64,000 bases of DNA from JBCBKP01 sp038521625. Lineage in GTDB: Bacteria > Planctomycetota > Phycisphaerae > Phycisphaerales > UBA1924. Positions 1 through 9,189 of the stretch are shown here, piece by piece. The position numbers were made by a program, and so were the translations under genes. Every line of letters starts with the position of its first letter. Within the stretch, counting starts at the first letter, position 1. Location of the stretch: assembly GCA_038521625.1 (NCBI GenBank), contig JBCBKP010000015.1:1-64000 (forward strand), in the 5' to 3' direction. The notes beneath the pieces were generated by a model that was given only the letters and a program-made list of their open reading frames with translations, was not told where the DNA came from and did not search any database.

Positions 1-157
1 CGGCCGCGCGGGGGTGAACCCCGCGGGCCTGATCGGAGGCCGGCGGGAGCACTCGTTCGCGGCCTTCGCCGCTCGCTCGCTTTCGTACGGCCGCGCGGGG
101 GTGAACCCCGCGGGCCTGATCGGAGGCCGGTGGGAGCGCTCGTTCGCGGCCTTCGCC
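1..157. repeat. Tandem direct repeat, two 70-bp copies with an 87-bp period
   Basis: Copy one covers 1-70 and copy two 88-157; they differ at only two positions over 70 bases. Each copy contains a hairpin with arms CGCGGGG and CCCCGCG around a five-base loop. The first copy begins at the window edge, so the array may extend further to the left. An open reading frame runs through both copies, but it merely translates the repeat twice and has no other support as a gene. The rest of 1-228 holds nothing else I recognise. Confidence 0.85.
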
Positions 158-228
158 CGACCGGGATTGCCTGATGGCCGGAATCGACGAGGCCGTTCTG
201 CGAATAGGTTGGTGTAACTGGAGGCCGC

Positions 229-744
229 ATGAAGTCAGTTCTTATCCCCGGCGTGCTGCTCGCTGGAGTCGCGATTGGCATGGCCGGAGGCGCCGTTCTG
301 TTCGGTGATCGGGGGTCGTACTCGACCGCGATTGGTGATGACCGGTTCTCGCTCCGGACCGTGGGTGATGGTCTTGTTCAGCAGCGGCTCGCCGGTCGAG
401 CGCAGATCCGGATCTTCGACGATGAGGCGTTGAGTCGTGACGCCGCGAGGCAAGCCGAGGGAACCCTTTGGGAGCCTGCGCTCGAGTTGATGGAGTCGGA
501 GACCGAACCCGGGACCACGATCCAGCTCCGGTTCGATTCTCGGCCGGGTCGCGTGTGGACGTTCTCGATATCCCACGACGACGGGGGGCTGTCTGTTGCG
601 TGCATGCGGGACGATGAGAACTTCCGGCTGATTCCAGAGGACGCTGACACTTCGTTTGACTTCGATGGCGACGGCGTCGTTGATCGGGTCTATCTCTACC
701 CAGAACGTCAGCTGATGGATGTGCGCCTCGTCCCGACTGAGTAG
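229..744 (+). CDS. Hypothetical secreted or membrane-anchored protein, 171 aa
   Basis: Function unknown. The N-terminus (about residues 3-27) is a hydrophobic, glycine- and alanine-rich stretch that could be a signal peptide or single membrane anchor, and the rest is hydrophilic and probably outside the cytoplasm. Near the C-terminus (about residues 143-153) an acidic DFDGDGVVD motif resembles a calcium-binding loop of the EF-hand or dockerin kind. A GGAGG ribosome-binding site lies four bases before the ATG and supports the start. The gene is convergent with the mutase gene and separated from it by a GC-rich hairpin. I recognise no enzyme motif. Confidence 0.7.
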   Translation: MKSVLIPGVLLAGVAIGMAGGAVLFGDRGSYSTAIGDDRFSLRTVGDGLVQQRLAGRAQIRIFDDEALSRDAARQAEGTLWEPALELMESETEPGTTIQLRFDSRPGRVWTFSISHDDGGLSVACMRDDENFRLIPEDADTSFDFDGDGVVDRVYLYPERQLMDVRLVPTE

Positions 745-779
745 CGGCAGCGCATCGCTGTCGCGAGCGGCTCTTGTTC

Positions 780-800
780 GCGCGGGCAGGACGCCCGCGC
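780..800. terminator. Hairpin between convergent genes
   Basis: Perfect 8-bp stem GCGCGGGC / GCCCGCGC around the loop AGGAC, lying between the convergent ends of the 229-744 gene and the mutase gene. There is no T tract, so it is either a weak bidirectional terminator or a dispersed hairpin repeat. A similarly built hairpin lies at 13183-13203 in another convergent junction. Confidence 0.5.
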
Positions 801-810
801 CACGGTCAGA

Positions 811-2532
811 TCACCACTCTGGTCCGCCGGTGTAGCGGCCGTAGATGTCGGCCATGGCCTGGACCATCTCGCCGAGCGTGCAGCCGGCGAGGGCGCCCTC
901 GACGAGCTCGGGCATGACGTTGCGGTTGTCGCGGCAGGCCTCGCGGATCGCGTCGAGCGCGGTGCTGGCGGCGTCGTCGTCGCGGCGGTTCTTGAAGTCG
1001 GCGAGGCGGCCGACCTGCTCGGTCTCGACCGAGTCGGGGATGGTGAGGATGTCGATCGGGCGGTCCTCGCTGTCGTCGGTGTACTCGTTGACGCCGACGA
1101 TGACGCGGTCGCCGGCTTCCATCTCTTCGCTGAAGCGGTAGGAGGCCTCGGCGATCTGTCGGCGGAAGTAGCCCTTGTGGATGCCGGCGATGACGCCGCC
1201 GGAGTAGAAGTCGCCGTTGGTGAGCTGGCCGACGCGCTCGGGTGCCCAGGCGCCGCCGGCCATGTCGTCGATGTCCTCGATGAGGCCGAGGGCTTCCTCT
1301 TCGACCTTGTCGGTGAGCGACTCCATGAACCAGGAGCCGCCGAGGGGATCGACGGTGCGGGTGACGCCGGTCTCGTGCGCGAGGATCTGCTGCGTGCGCA
1401 GCGCGACGGTGACGGCCTGCTCGGTGGGCAGGCCGAGGGTCTCGTCCATGGAGTCGGTGTGGAGGGACTGGCAGCCGCCGAGCGCGGCCGCCATGGCCTG
1501 GTAGGCGACGCGGACGATGTTGTTGAGGGGCTGCTGCTCTGTGAGCGAGCACCCGGCGGTCTGGACGTGGGTCTTCATGAACCACGAGCGCTCGTTCTTG
1601 GCGCCGTAGCGGTCGCGCATCATGCGGGCCCAGATGCGTCGGGCGGCGCGGAGCTTGGCGATCTCTTCGAAGAACTCGTTGTGGCTGTTGAAGAAGAAGC
1701 TCAGGCGCGGGGCGAAGGCCTCGATGTCGAGGCCGCGGTGGAGGCAGGCCTCGACGTACTCCATGCCGTCGCGGAGGGTGAAGGCGAGTTCCTGGTGGGC
1801 CGACGACCCGGCCTCGCGGATGTGGTAGCCGGAGATGGAGATCGAGTTCCACTTGGGCAGGTGCTGGGACTGGAACTCGATGGTGTCGACGACGAGCTTG
1901 ACGGAGGCCTCGGGCGGGTAGATGAACTCGTTCTGGGAGTGGAACTCCTTGAGGATGTCGTTCTGGAGCGTGCCGCCCAGGGTGTCCCAGCCGATGCCGC
2001 GCTGCTTGGCCATGGCGAGGTACATGGCCCAGATGACGGCGGCGGGTCCGTTGATGGTCTGGGAGACGGTGACCTTGTCGATGGGGATGTCGGCGTAGAG
2101 GCGGTGCATGTCCTCGATGGTGTCGATGGCGACGCCGCACTTGCCGACCTCGCCCATGCTGAGCGGGTCGTCGGAATCGCGTCCCATGAGTGTCGGCAGG
2201 TCGAAGGCGGTGGAGAGGCCGGTGTTGGCCTTGGTCGAGGTCTTGGCGGCCTGGAGGAGGTACTTGAAGCGCTGATTGGTGTCGTCGGCGGAGCCGAAGC
2301 CGGCGAACTGGCGCATCGTCCAGAGTCGCGAGCGGTAGCCCTGCGGGTAGAGGCCTCGCGTGTAGGGGAACTGTCCCGGCGCGGCGATGTCGCGGTCGAT
2401 GTGCTTGAGCGATTCGGGCAGCGCTTCGGGGCTGTAGAGCGGGTCGAGGACGAGGCCGGAGATGGTGACGGCGTGGGGGTCGACGTGCTGGCCGTCGATG
2501 CCGGGGCCGGAGATGGAGGTGCTGGTCGTCAT
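811..2532 (-). CDS. Acyl-CoA mutase large subunit, isobutyryl-CoA mutase-like
   Basis: Adenosylcobalamin-dependent carbon-skeleton mutase, catalytic TIM-barrel subunit of 573 aa. The N-terminal region has the family pattern YTRGLYP (57-63), LWTMRQFAGFG (70-80) and AFDLPT (109-114), followed by GTLQNDILKEF (187-197). Two substrate-specificity positions read F76 (in MRQFAGF) and Q200 (in SQNEF); methylmalonyl-CoA mutases have Tyr and Arg there, whereas isobutyryl-CoA mutases have Phe and Gln. The protein ends near residue 573 without a cobalamin-binding domain (no DxHxxG), so it needs a separate small subunit not present in this window. Isomerisation of isobutyryl- and butyryl-CoA is the best guess; another acyl-CoA substrate is possible. 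Start ATG at 2532 has a GAGGA about 11 bases upstream. Confidence 0.9.
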   Translation of the reverse strand: MTTSTSISGPGIDGQHVDPHAVTISGLVLDPLYSPEALPESLKHIDRDIAAPGQFPYTRGLYPQGYRSRLWTMRQFAGFGSADDTNQRFKYLLQAAKTSTKANTGLSTAFDLPTLMGRDSDDPLSMGEVGKCGVAIDTIEDMHRLYADIPIDKVTVSQTINGPAAVIWAMYLAMAKQRGIGWDTLGGTLQNDILKEFHSQNEFIYPPEASVKLVVDTIEFQSQHLPKWNSISISGYHIREAGSSAHQELAFTLRDGMEYVEACLHRGLDIEAFAPRLSFFFNSHNEFFEEIAKLRAARRIWARMMRDRYGAKNERSWFMKTHVQTAGCSLTEQQPLNNIVRVAYQAMAAALGGCQSLHTDSMDETLGLPTEQAVTVALRTQQILAHETGVTRTVDPLGGSWFMESLTDKVEEEALGLIEDIDDMAGGAWAPERVGQLTNGDFYSGGVIAGIHKGYFRRQIAEASYRFSEEMEAGDRVIVGVNEYTDDSEDRPIDILTIPDSVETEQVGRLADFKNRRDDDAASTALDAIREACRDNRNVMPELVEGALAGCTLGEMVQAMADIYGRYTGGPEW

Positions 2533-2652
2533 GGCTGGCTCGTCCTCTTTGTCGGGCCCGGTGGGCGGGTGAGGGCGCGCGCGGACGGCGCGGCGGGGGT
2601 TTCTGTGGTGCTACAGGATAGGTTCGGTCTCGGGCGGCGGTCCGCTTCGGCG

Positions 2653-4056
2653 TTATTGGTCGATGCGGACGGGTTTCCAGGGCCGCGGGCCGGGGCCGTC
2701 GGGCAGGAGCGCGGGATCGGTTGGATCGTCCGGATCTCCGGTGGCGGCGGTCGGTTCGGGGTCGGCGAGGGGGACGAAGCCGCGGGAGGAGGGGGCGTTG
2801 AACTCGTCCTCGAACGCGAGCTCGTCGGGGTCGCCATCGATGATGCCCCAGGCGGCGAGCTGCTCGTCGACGCGCGCCTGACGGTCTGGGTCGTTGAAGG
2901 AGATGAAGGCGCTGGCGAACATTGAGATGATGATCGCGATGCCGATCGCCTTGTAGTACGGGCGCCACGCGACGGCGACGACGTAGTAGATGAGCGTCAG
3001 TGGCATCACGAACACGACGAAGATGATCGGCACGATGAACAGGAACGGGATGATCACACCGAAGACGCCGATGGCGATCGAGGTGACGGGATAGAGGAGG
3101 ATCCAGGTGCCCCAGCCGCCCTCCCCGTCCATGTAGGCGGTGACGAACGAGTACGCCCAGTACCCGATCAGCAGCGGGCCCGAGAGGAGAAGCCATGCGG
3201 CCGCGATCCGGACGTCTTCGGAGCTGGCCAGATCGAGGCCGATGAGCGTGGCCGCGGTGATCAGTCCCGCGATGACGGGTCCGAAGCCGTCCAACGCCTT
3301 CGATTTCTTCTCCTTGTCCGCCTTGAGGACCTTGGTCTTGAGGCGCCTGCCGGACTTGAAGAGCAGGCCGCAGTCGACGCAGAGGACGGCGTTGTCCTGG
3401 GTTTTCTTGCCGCAGCGTCGGCAGAATCCGACCTTCCCTGCGTTGGACTGGAGATCGGCGTTGACCGCTGTGGGGTCGTAGGGGGCGTCGCCGGTCGCCG
3501 AGGCCGCCGGCGATGGCATGGGTGCGGCGCCGAAGGGGTTGGGTGCGGGCTCGTCGGGGACGGCGTCGTCGGCGAGGTCTGTGATGGCGCGCCGGCTCGG
3601 CGGGGTGGTGTGGGACTTGCGTGTCGGGCGTTCTTCGAACTCGAACGGGACGTCATCGTCCCCGTCGTCGTCCTGCTGGAAGTCGAGGTCGATCGGCCTG
3701 CGGGTCACGGGCGGGTGGTCGACTTCCCGCGGCGGCGGCGGCGGCGGCGGCGGAGGTGGTGGGGCCGGATCGGGCGCGTCTGGCGCGAACGAGAGCACGT
3801 GGCCGGCGTCCGGTTCGCTCGGCGGGTCATCGTCTCGGATGCTGAGCGGCTCGCCGATCGCCTGGCCGGTCGCGGGCTGCTCGGTTGGGTTGATCCCGGG
3901 CGGATCGATGGGTTCGGGGGCCGAGACGGGAGAGCTGCCGAGGTTCTGGACGCAGGTGAGGCAGGCGAGGCGGCCCTGGCCTGCGGGCACGTGGGCCACG
4001 TAGCGGCAGTCCTCGCCGCAGATTACGCATCTGGTGTCATCACGCTCGTCAGTCAA
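2653..4056 (-). CDS. Polytopic membrane protein with two zinc-ribbon motifs and a proline-rich linker
   Basis: Unknown function, 467 aa. The N-terminus carries CVICGEDC and CLTC (about residues 10-35), a possible zinc site. A long, low-complexity acidic and proline-rich region follows, including about 14 consecutive prolines encoded by a (CGG)n-like run near 3731-3765. A second zinc ribbon (CRRCGKK...CVDCG) sits near residues 212-231, and four or five hydrophobic segments occupy about residues 255-385. The C-terminal tail is again proline- and aspartate-rich. The layout suggests an inner-membrane protein with cytoplasmic zinc ribbons. It is divergent from the MATE gene, with 129 bp between them. 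Confidence 0.8.
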   Translation of the reverse strand: MTDERDDTRCVICGEDCRYVAHVPAGQGRLACLTCVQNLGSSPVSAPEPIDPPGINPTEQPATGQAIGEPLSIRDDDPPSEPDAGHVLSFAPDAPDPAPPPPPPPPPPPREVDHPPVTRRPIDLDFQQDDDGDDDVPFEFEERPTRKSHTTPPSRRAITDLADDAVPDEPAPNPFGAAPMPSPAASATGDAPYDPTAVNADLQSNAGKVGFCRRCGKKTQDNAVLCVDCGLLFKSGRRLKTKVLKADKEKKSKALDGFGPVIAGLITAATLIGLDLASSEDVRIAAAWLLLSGPLLIGYWAYSFVTAYMDGEGGWGTWILLYPVTSIAIGVFGVIIPFLFIVPIIFVVFVMPLTLIYYVVAVAWRPYYKAIGIAIIISMFASAFISFNDPDRQARVDEQLAAWGIIDGDPDELAFEDEFNAPSSRGFVPLADPEPTAATGDPDDPTDPALLPDGPGPRPWKPVRIDQ

Positions 4057-4185
4057 AGCCGTCGGACCCTTGCAAGGTTATACGGATGACGCCGGCCCGG
4101 GTTGAGCTTTTGGGCTCGGGCCGGGGGGTATGGGTAGCATCGTCGGCGCGGGCCCGAGGCGGGGCGACCCGCCGGCGGAGAACGC

Positions 4186-5823
4186 GTGAGCCGGAGCGAG
4201 CACGAAGAGCAGCGGGCGGCCGACTCGGTGGATCCTCGGGGCGGGGCGGCGGATCCGATCGAGGAGGGGCTTGTCGGGCCGCGGGATGCTCCGGGCCCGG
4301 CGCCCGAGGCGGCGCCGGCTCGGGCGCTGCTGACCTCGGACAACCGATTCCGGACGGGTCGTCTGGCGGGCAAGACGATGAACGCGGCGATCCTGGCGCT
4401 CGGGGTGCCGGTGCTGCTCGAGAGCATGCTGAACTCGCTGGTCGGCGTGACGGACACGGTGCTGGCGGCGGAGCTGGGGCTGGACGAGGCGGACGCGATC
4501 GGCGGCGCGAGCTACATCGTCTGGTTCATCGGGCTGGTGGTGATGGCGCTGGGGATCGGGGCGACGGCGCTGATCAGCCGGGCGATCGGCGGGGCCAGGG
4601 TGGCGACGGCGAATGCGGTGCTGAGCCAGTCGCTGATCCTCGCGATCGTGGCCGGTTTGGGGACGGGGCTGGCGATCGCGCTGCTCGCCGGCGACGTCGC
4701 CTCGCTCTTGAACCTGAGCCCGGACGCGGCGCGGGCGTTCCGGACGTACATGTACTTCCTGGCCGGGGGCGTGCCGGTCTCGGGCGTGCTGTTCGTGATG
4801 ACGGCGTGCGCGCGGGGGGCGGGGGACTCGACGCGCCCGCTCTACGCGATGGCGGCGCGGAACGTGGTGAACATCGTCGCGAGCTGGGCGCTCTCGGGCG
4901 TGGACCTCACGCGCGCGGCGGTCGGTCCCGGGGGCGAGCGGATCAGTTCGGTGTGGCTGGAGAACCCGTTCTCGTTCGACCTGGGGATCGCGGGGATCGC
5001 GCTGGGCACGGTGCTGGGCGACGCGGTCGGCGCGGCGATCGTGCTCGGCATGGGCGCGAGCGGGGTGTGGGGGATCCGGTTCAAGAAGCGTCGGCTTCGC
5101 CCGCACTGGGTGACGATGGTGCGGCTGATCCGTCTGGGTGTCCCGAATTTCCTCGAGACGCTGGGGATGTGGATCGGGAACTTCTTCGTGATCATGTTCG
5201 TGGGATGGCTGACGATTGCGGCGGCGGCGGACGGCCTGCTGGGCGCGCACATCGTCGCGATCAGGATCGAGTCGTTGAGTTTCCTGCCCGGCTTCGCGAT
5301 CGGGTCGGCGGCGGCGACGCTCGCGGGCCAGTACCTGGGCGCGAAGAGACCGGACCTGGCGAGGACGGCGGTCTGGCGGTGCGCGCTGCTGGCGGGTCTG
5401 GTGATGGGCTCGCTCGGGGCGCTGTTCATCCTGCAGAGCGAGTGGGTGACGAGCCTGCTGACGCGGCAGCCCGAGCATCTGGAGCTCACGCCGACCCTGC
5501 TGATCATCTGCGGCGCGGTGCAGATCCCGTTCGCGCTGGGGATCGTGTTCCGGCAGGCGCTTCGCGGGGCGGGCGACGTCAAGTGGGCGATGGCGCTGAC
5601 TTGGTTCTCGACATACGGCGTGCGTCTGCCGCTGGCGTACCTGCTGAGCGGGGTGGACATCCCGCTGCCGGGCGACGGCGTGCTCGAGAATCCGATGCCC
5701 GACGACTTCCCGGCGAGCGGGCTGGTCGGTCTGTGGGTGGCGTTGTGCGCGGATCTCGCGATCCGGGGGACGCTGTTCACGGCGCGGTTCATCCACGGGG
5801 GGTGGACGAGCAAGCGGGTGTAG
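4186..5823 (+). CDS. MATE family efflux transporter
   Basis: Cation-coupled multidrug/toxin exporter of the inner membrane, 545 aa. About twelve hydrophobic segments run from residue 65 to the end, in the two-bundle arrangement of MatE proteins, with recurring family patterns such as ALGIGATALISRAIGG and PGFAIGSAAATLAGQYLGA. The first 60 or so residues are hydrophilic and charged, longer than usual for the family. The start is GTG at 4186, supported by GGAG five bases upstream; no better in-frame start is needed. The gene converges with the PpiD-like gene, only 9 bp separating the stops. The substrate cannot be read from the sequence. Confidence 0.9.
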   Translation: MSRSEHEEQRAADSVDPRGGAADPIEEGLVGPRDAPGPAPEAAPARALLTSDNRFRTGRLAGKTMNAAILALGVPVLLESMLNSLVGVTDTVLAAELGLDEADAIGGASYIVWFIGLVVMALGIGATALISRAIGGARVATANAVLSQSLILAIVAGLGTGLAIALLAGDVASLLNLSPDAARAFRTYMYFLAGGVPVSGVLFVMTACARGAGDSTRPLYAMAARNVVNIVASWALSGVDLTRAAVGPGGERISSVWLENPFSFDLGIAGIALGTVLGDAVGAAIVLGMGASGVWGIRFKKRRLRPHWVTMVRLIRLGVPNFLETLGMWIGNFFVIMFVGWLTIAAAADGLLGAHIVAIRIESLSFLPGFAIGSAAATLAGQYLGAKRPDLARTAVWRCALLAGLVMGSLGALFILQSEWVTSLLTRQPEHLELTPTLLIICGAVQIPFALGIVFRQALRGAGDVKWAMALTWFSTYGVRLPLAYLLSGVDIPLPGDGVLENPMPDDFPASGLVGLWVALCADLAIRGTLFTARFIHGGWTSKRV

Positions 5824-5832
5824 GGGGTCGGG

Positions 5833-7836
5833 CTACTCGACTGGCACGTACTGGTGCCGCTCGGCGAGTTCCTGGTATCCGAATGGGCTCTGGGTGAGGA
5901 TCTCGCCGAGGCTCTGATTGATGTAGCGGCCGGAGAGGGCGTTGGCGGTCTGGAGGTACTCGTCGTTGGTGGCGGGGCGGAAGGCGCGGATCGCGGCGAT
6001 GGCAACGGCCCGCTCGGCGGGGAGCTCAACCGAGACGAACACGGTGCCGGCCTCGGCGCCGAGGGACGGGTCGAGCTCGTCGGCGGCGTCGAGCACGGCG
6101 CCGGTGAACGTCTGGCTGTTGCTGACGCGGCGGTCGAACGGGTTGTTGAAGTCGGTCTGCTGCACGAAGAGGCGGCGAACGCTGGCGTCGCGCGTCGGCT
6201 CGAGCTGGATGGCGCCGGGGGCGGTGCCCTCGGGAATGTCGATGACCTCGGCGAGCGCCTCGAGTCCCTCGCCCTCGGCGAGCCCGGCCCAGCCGGGGAG
6301 CTGGCTGGTGAGGCGCTCGTAGGCGCGGAGCGTCCGTTCGTCGGTCGTCACCTGGTCGCGGATCTCATCGAACGAGGGCGGGGCGGACTCGGGGGCGGCC
6401 TCGGTCACGGTGACGTAGAAGCGGGCTCGCTCGGTGGCGGCGGGGGGATCGAAGAGCGGGATGCCGATCTGCGCGGGCATGAGGCGCGGGTTCGTCGGGT
6501 CGGAGTCCTCGAGGTCGTCGGGGCGGAGCTCGTCGAGCTGGGAGATGATGCCGCCGAATCGGAGGGTGCGGGCGCCGAGCTGGAACTGGGAGAAGCCGAT
6601 GGAGCTGCCGGCGACGAAGCTGAGGTCGGGCTGGGTCTGCCAGTCGTCGAGGCGCACGATCGCGGGCACGTACCCCCGGACTTTCGTGTCGGCGTCGAGG
6701 CGTTCGGTGACGCGGGCGGCGATCTCCTCGAGCGTGGGCGGGGTCCAGCCGTCGGGCAGTGTGTAGATGCCGTCGACCTCCCGCGCGTCTCGGAGGGCGC
6801 CGATGTAGGCGGCCCGGACGGTGTCGTCGGCGATCGCGAAGGCCTCCTCGATGGCGTCGTTGATCAGCGCCTCGCGGACGAGGGCGCGGCGTGCCTGGGC
6901 CTCTTCGCCGAAGTCCTCGGCGCCGGGGTTCTGGGCCTCGTCGGCGCGGGCGACCTCGACGCGGGTGACGGAGACGAGCCCGCGCATGTCGTCGCGATCG
7001 ACCTCGAGCCACTCGAGCTTGATGCGGGGAGGGAGGACGTAGCCGAGGCCGAAGGGGTTGGCGTCGGTGTCGCCGGGCGGGTTGTCGTTGTACTCATCGA
7101 AGAAGGCGGCGAGGTCTTCGTCGGTGGCCTCGGCGAGTTCTTCGGTGAATGCGGAGGCGGGGACGACGACGAAGTCGGCGATGGCCTTCTCGAGATCCTC
7201 GGAGGCGCGGGCGCGGATCTCGGGCTCGGGGATCCGGACGCTGGTGGCGAAGAGGCGGTCGAGGCGTCTCACGCCGGCGAGCAGCGACAGGCGTTCGTCA
7301 ATCAGGGTCTCCGGGACGCGGTTTTGGGCGGCGGCCTGCGTGCGGTTTCGCTCGAGCTGCGTGCGGACGCTCTCGATGCTGGCGGTCAGCGCGTCGTTGA
7401 GTTGGCCCGGGGTGAAGGGCGTGCCGTCGGGGTTGCGGAAGGCGGCGGGGTTGAGCCGGCGTTCGTTCTGGAAGAACTGCTGGCCGAACTCGCTGGCGAC
7501 GCGCTCGATCAGGAAGCTGGCCTCGGACTGGTGGCCGATCAGCCCGGCGCGCTCCGCCTCGCGCTTGAGCAGGAACCAGTGCGCGACGGGCTCGTCTTGG
7601 TCGAGGAACCGCATCGAGTTCGGGAGGACGGCCTCGATGACGGCGATGTCGAACTGCGCGTCCTGGCGATCCTTGCGGCTGACCTTCTCGGCGGTGGGGC
7701 CGACGGTGGCGATCTTCTGCGCGAGCTGGAGTCCCTGGAGCTGGCCGAGGATCGGCTGCAGGAGGAAGACGATCATGAGCAGCGTGCCGCCGACCGCGAG
7801 CAGCAGCACCTGGTACTTGCGGATGAACTTGAGCAT
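5833..7836 (-). CDS. Membrane-anchored SurA/PpiD-like periplasmic folding factor
   Basis: 667-aa protein with a single N-terminal membrane anchor (about residues 10-32) and a long extracytoplasmic part, the topology of PpiD. The region after the anchor resembles a SurA-N chaperone domain: helical, with a segment about residues 60-220 containing paired helices ending in LDRLFATSVRIPEPEIRARASE. The middle carries LPPRIKLEWLEVDRDDM, a typical parvulin-adjacent strand, but I could not identify a clearly complete parvulin active site, so isomerase activity is uncertain. A role in folding or handling exported proteins fits a window rich in secreted proteins. The start ATG at 7836 directly precedes the charged n-region MLKFIRKYQ. 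Confidence 0.75.
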   Translation of the reverse strand: MLKFIRKYQVLLLAVGGTLLMIVFLLQPILGQLQGLQLAQKIATVGPTAEKVSRKDRQDAQFDIAVIEAVLPNSMRFLDQDEPVAHWFLLKREAERAGLIGHQSEASFLIERVASEFGQQFFQNERRLNPAAFRNPDGTPFTPGQLNDALTASIESVRTQLERNRTQAAAQNRVPETLIDERLSLLAGVRRLDRLFATSVRIPEPEIRARASEDLEKAIADFVVVPASAFTEELAEATDEDLAAFFDEYNDNPPGDTDANPFGLGYVLPPRIKLEWLEVDRDDMRGLVSVTRVEVARADEAQNPGAEDFGEEAQARRALVREALINDAIEEAFAIADDTVRAAYIGALRDAREVDGIYTLPDGWTPPTLEEIAARVTERLDADTKVRGYVPAIVRLDDWQTQPDLSFVAGSSIGFSQFQLGARTLRFGGIISQLDELRPDDLEDSDPTNPRLMPAQIGIPLFDPPAATERARFYVTVTEAAPESAPPSFDEIRDQVTTDERTLRAYERLTSQLPGWAGLAEGEGLEALAEVIDIPEGTAPGAIQLEPTRDASVRRLFVQQTDFNNPFDRRVSNSQTFTGAVLDAADELDPSLGAEAGTVFVSVELPAERAVAIAAIRAFRPATNDEYLQTANALSGRYINQSLGEILTQSPFGYQELAERHQYVPVE

Positions 7837-7972
7837 GGTTCGCCCCGATCCGGGTCCGAGAACCCGTTTCTTAGTTCGGTTCTAAATCTGCCGCGAAACA
7901 ACCCTCGAATAGGGTGGTATCCTGGGGTCTGCCGGGGCGTTCGCCCCCGGCTCGCGGAGCGGAGGAGGACAT

Positions 7973-8416
7973 ATGGGCGGGTTGTGGCGGGTGATCGCCG
8001 ACCATCGCGGCGTCGCGATGGTCATGACCGGCTGTGCGTTCGGCGTGGGCATCGGCGAGATTCGCTGTGCGCTGGCCGGGCACGGGGCTCTGCACGGCGC
8101 GGCGGCGTCGGTCGGCGCGGAGGAGCCGGGCGGTGGTCCGGCGACGGCGGCCGGCGACGGGATCGAGGTATCGCGTCAGGACTACTGCCGCCAGGTCGCG
8201 CTGGCGACGCTGATCGGTCTGGAGCACGAGATCTTCCCGGAGCGTGTCGTTTTCCATCGTTCGAAGACTCGTACGGGCAACGCGATCCAGCAGTTCAGCG
8301 CCGCGTTCGGCGAGGCGATCGAGACTGGGGTGAACCCGTTCGCGGGCGAGGCGGCGGCGCGGCTGCGCGTGGCGACGCCCGAATCCTGCTCGTGCGGCGC
8401 GGACAATCAGCGGTAG
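7973..8416 (+). CDS. Hypothetical protein, 147 aa
   Basis: Unknown function. A strong GGAGGAGG ribosome-binding site six bases before the ATG supports translation. Residues 15-40 are moderately hydrophobic and glycine-rich, perhaps a membrane segment. The C-terminal half is a hydrophilic domain beginning near DYCRQVALATLIGLEHEIFP and ending with a CSCG motif close to the last residue. The stop lies within the 3' end of the convergent rpsD gene, giving a 10-bp overlap. A GC-rich hairpin (7931-7951) lies in the upstream divergent region shared with the PpiD-like gene. Confidence 0.6.
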   Translation: MGGLWRVIADHRGVAMVMTGCAFGVGIGEIRCALAGHGALHGAAASVGAEEPGGGPATAAGDGIEVSRQDYCRQVALATLIGLEHEIFPERVVFHRSKTRTGNAIQQFSAAFGEAIETGVNPFAGEAAARLRVATPESCSCGADNQR

Positions 8417-9006
8417 AACTCGACGATCAGGTTGGTGTTGACGTCAAAGGGGATCTGGTCGCTGGTGGGCAGAGCGATGATCTTGATGGCGAGCTCGGAG
8501 GGGTTGAAGTCGATCCAGCCGGGGACCTCGTGGCCGCCCATGGTCTCCATGTTCTCGCGGCAGAGCTTCTGGATCTTGTCCTTGAAGGTGATGACGTCGC
8601 CGACGCGGACCTGGGCCGAGGGGATGTCGGTCTTGCGGCCGTTGAGCAGGACGTGCCCGTGGGCGACCATCTGGCGGGCGGCCCAGATGGTGCGGACGAC
8701 GCCGGCGCGGCGGACGACGTTGTCGAGGCGGCGCTCGAGGAGCTGGAGGAGGATCTCGCCCGAGTTGCCGGGCTTGCCCTTGGCGGTCTCGACGTACCGC
8801 CGGAACTGCTTCTCCATGACGTGGTAGTGGTAGCGGAGCTTCTGCTTCTCCACGAGGCGGATGCCGTAGTCGCGGAGGCGGCGTCCGCGGTAGCCGTGCA
8901 TGCCGGGCGCGGTGAGCTGTCGCTTGGAGGTGTGCTTGGGGTTGTCGGCGATGGGGACGCCGACGCGGCGGGAGAGCCTGACCTTGGGGCCGGTGTAGCG
9001 GGCCAT
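8407..9006 (-). CDS. rpsD: 30S ribosomal protein S4 (uS4)
   Basis: Primary 16S rRNA-binding protein of the small subunit, 199 aa, full length for the family. The start MARYTGPKVRLSRR, the central RDYGIRLVEKQKLRYHY and the S4 RNA-binding domain (about residues 90-155, with RRLDNVVRRAGV and HGHVLLNGRK) are all canonical, as is the C-terminal aromatic-Arg end. The N-terminal region lacks the cysteine pairs of zinc-binding S4 types. It stands alone here, not in an alpha-type ribosomal operon; the neighbour on the upstream side, purF, is divergent with 183 bp between the starts. Confidence 0.97.
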   Translation of the reverse strand: MARYTGPKVRLSRRVGVPIADNPKHTSKRQLTAPGMHGYRGRRLRDYGIRLVEKQKLRYHYHVMEKQFRRYVETAKGKPGNSGEILLQLLERRLDNVVRRAGVVRTIWAARQMVAHGHVLLNGRKTDIPSAQVRVGDVITFKDKIQKLCRENMETMGGHEVPGWIDFNPSELAIKIIALPTSDQIPFDVNTNLIVEFYR

Positions 9007-9189
9007 TCGATTCCTTCCGTTCGGGAGCCGCGGGGGCTCCGTGTGCTGGGTTCAGCGGCCCTCGCCTTGGCCGAGTCTTCGGGGGCGGGGCTCGGTTCTT
9101 GGGAGGTGAGGGTAGGCGGGGAAGCGGGTGAGCGGGCAAAGGGCGGTGGGCGATCGGCCTCGGGTCTGGCGTGTTCGTAGGATTGGCGG

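Noticed and set aside
14..217. 67-residue ORF over the tandem repeat
   Set aside because: It translates the repeat twice, has no ribosome-binding site and no domain.
806..3196. 796-residue minus-strand ORF, proline- and arginine-rich
   Set aside because: It is an out-of-frame shadow of the mutase and zinc-ribbon genes with low-complexity composition.
3731..3765. (CGG)n trinucleotide tract as a contingency locus
   Set aside because: It encodes a proline run in a disordered linker; a slippage of three bases keeps the frame, so phase variation is unlikely.
5854..9180. 1108-residue plus-strand ORF
   Set aside because: It is the antisense shadow of the PpiD-like gene and rpsD, made possible by GC-rich codon usage.
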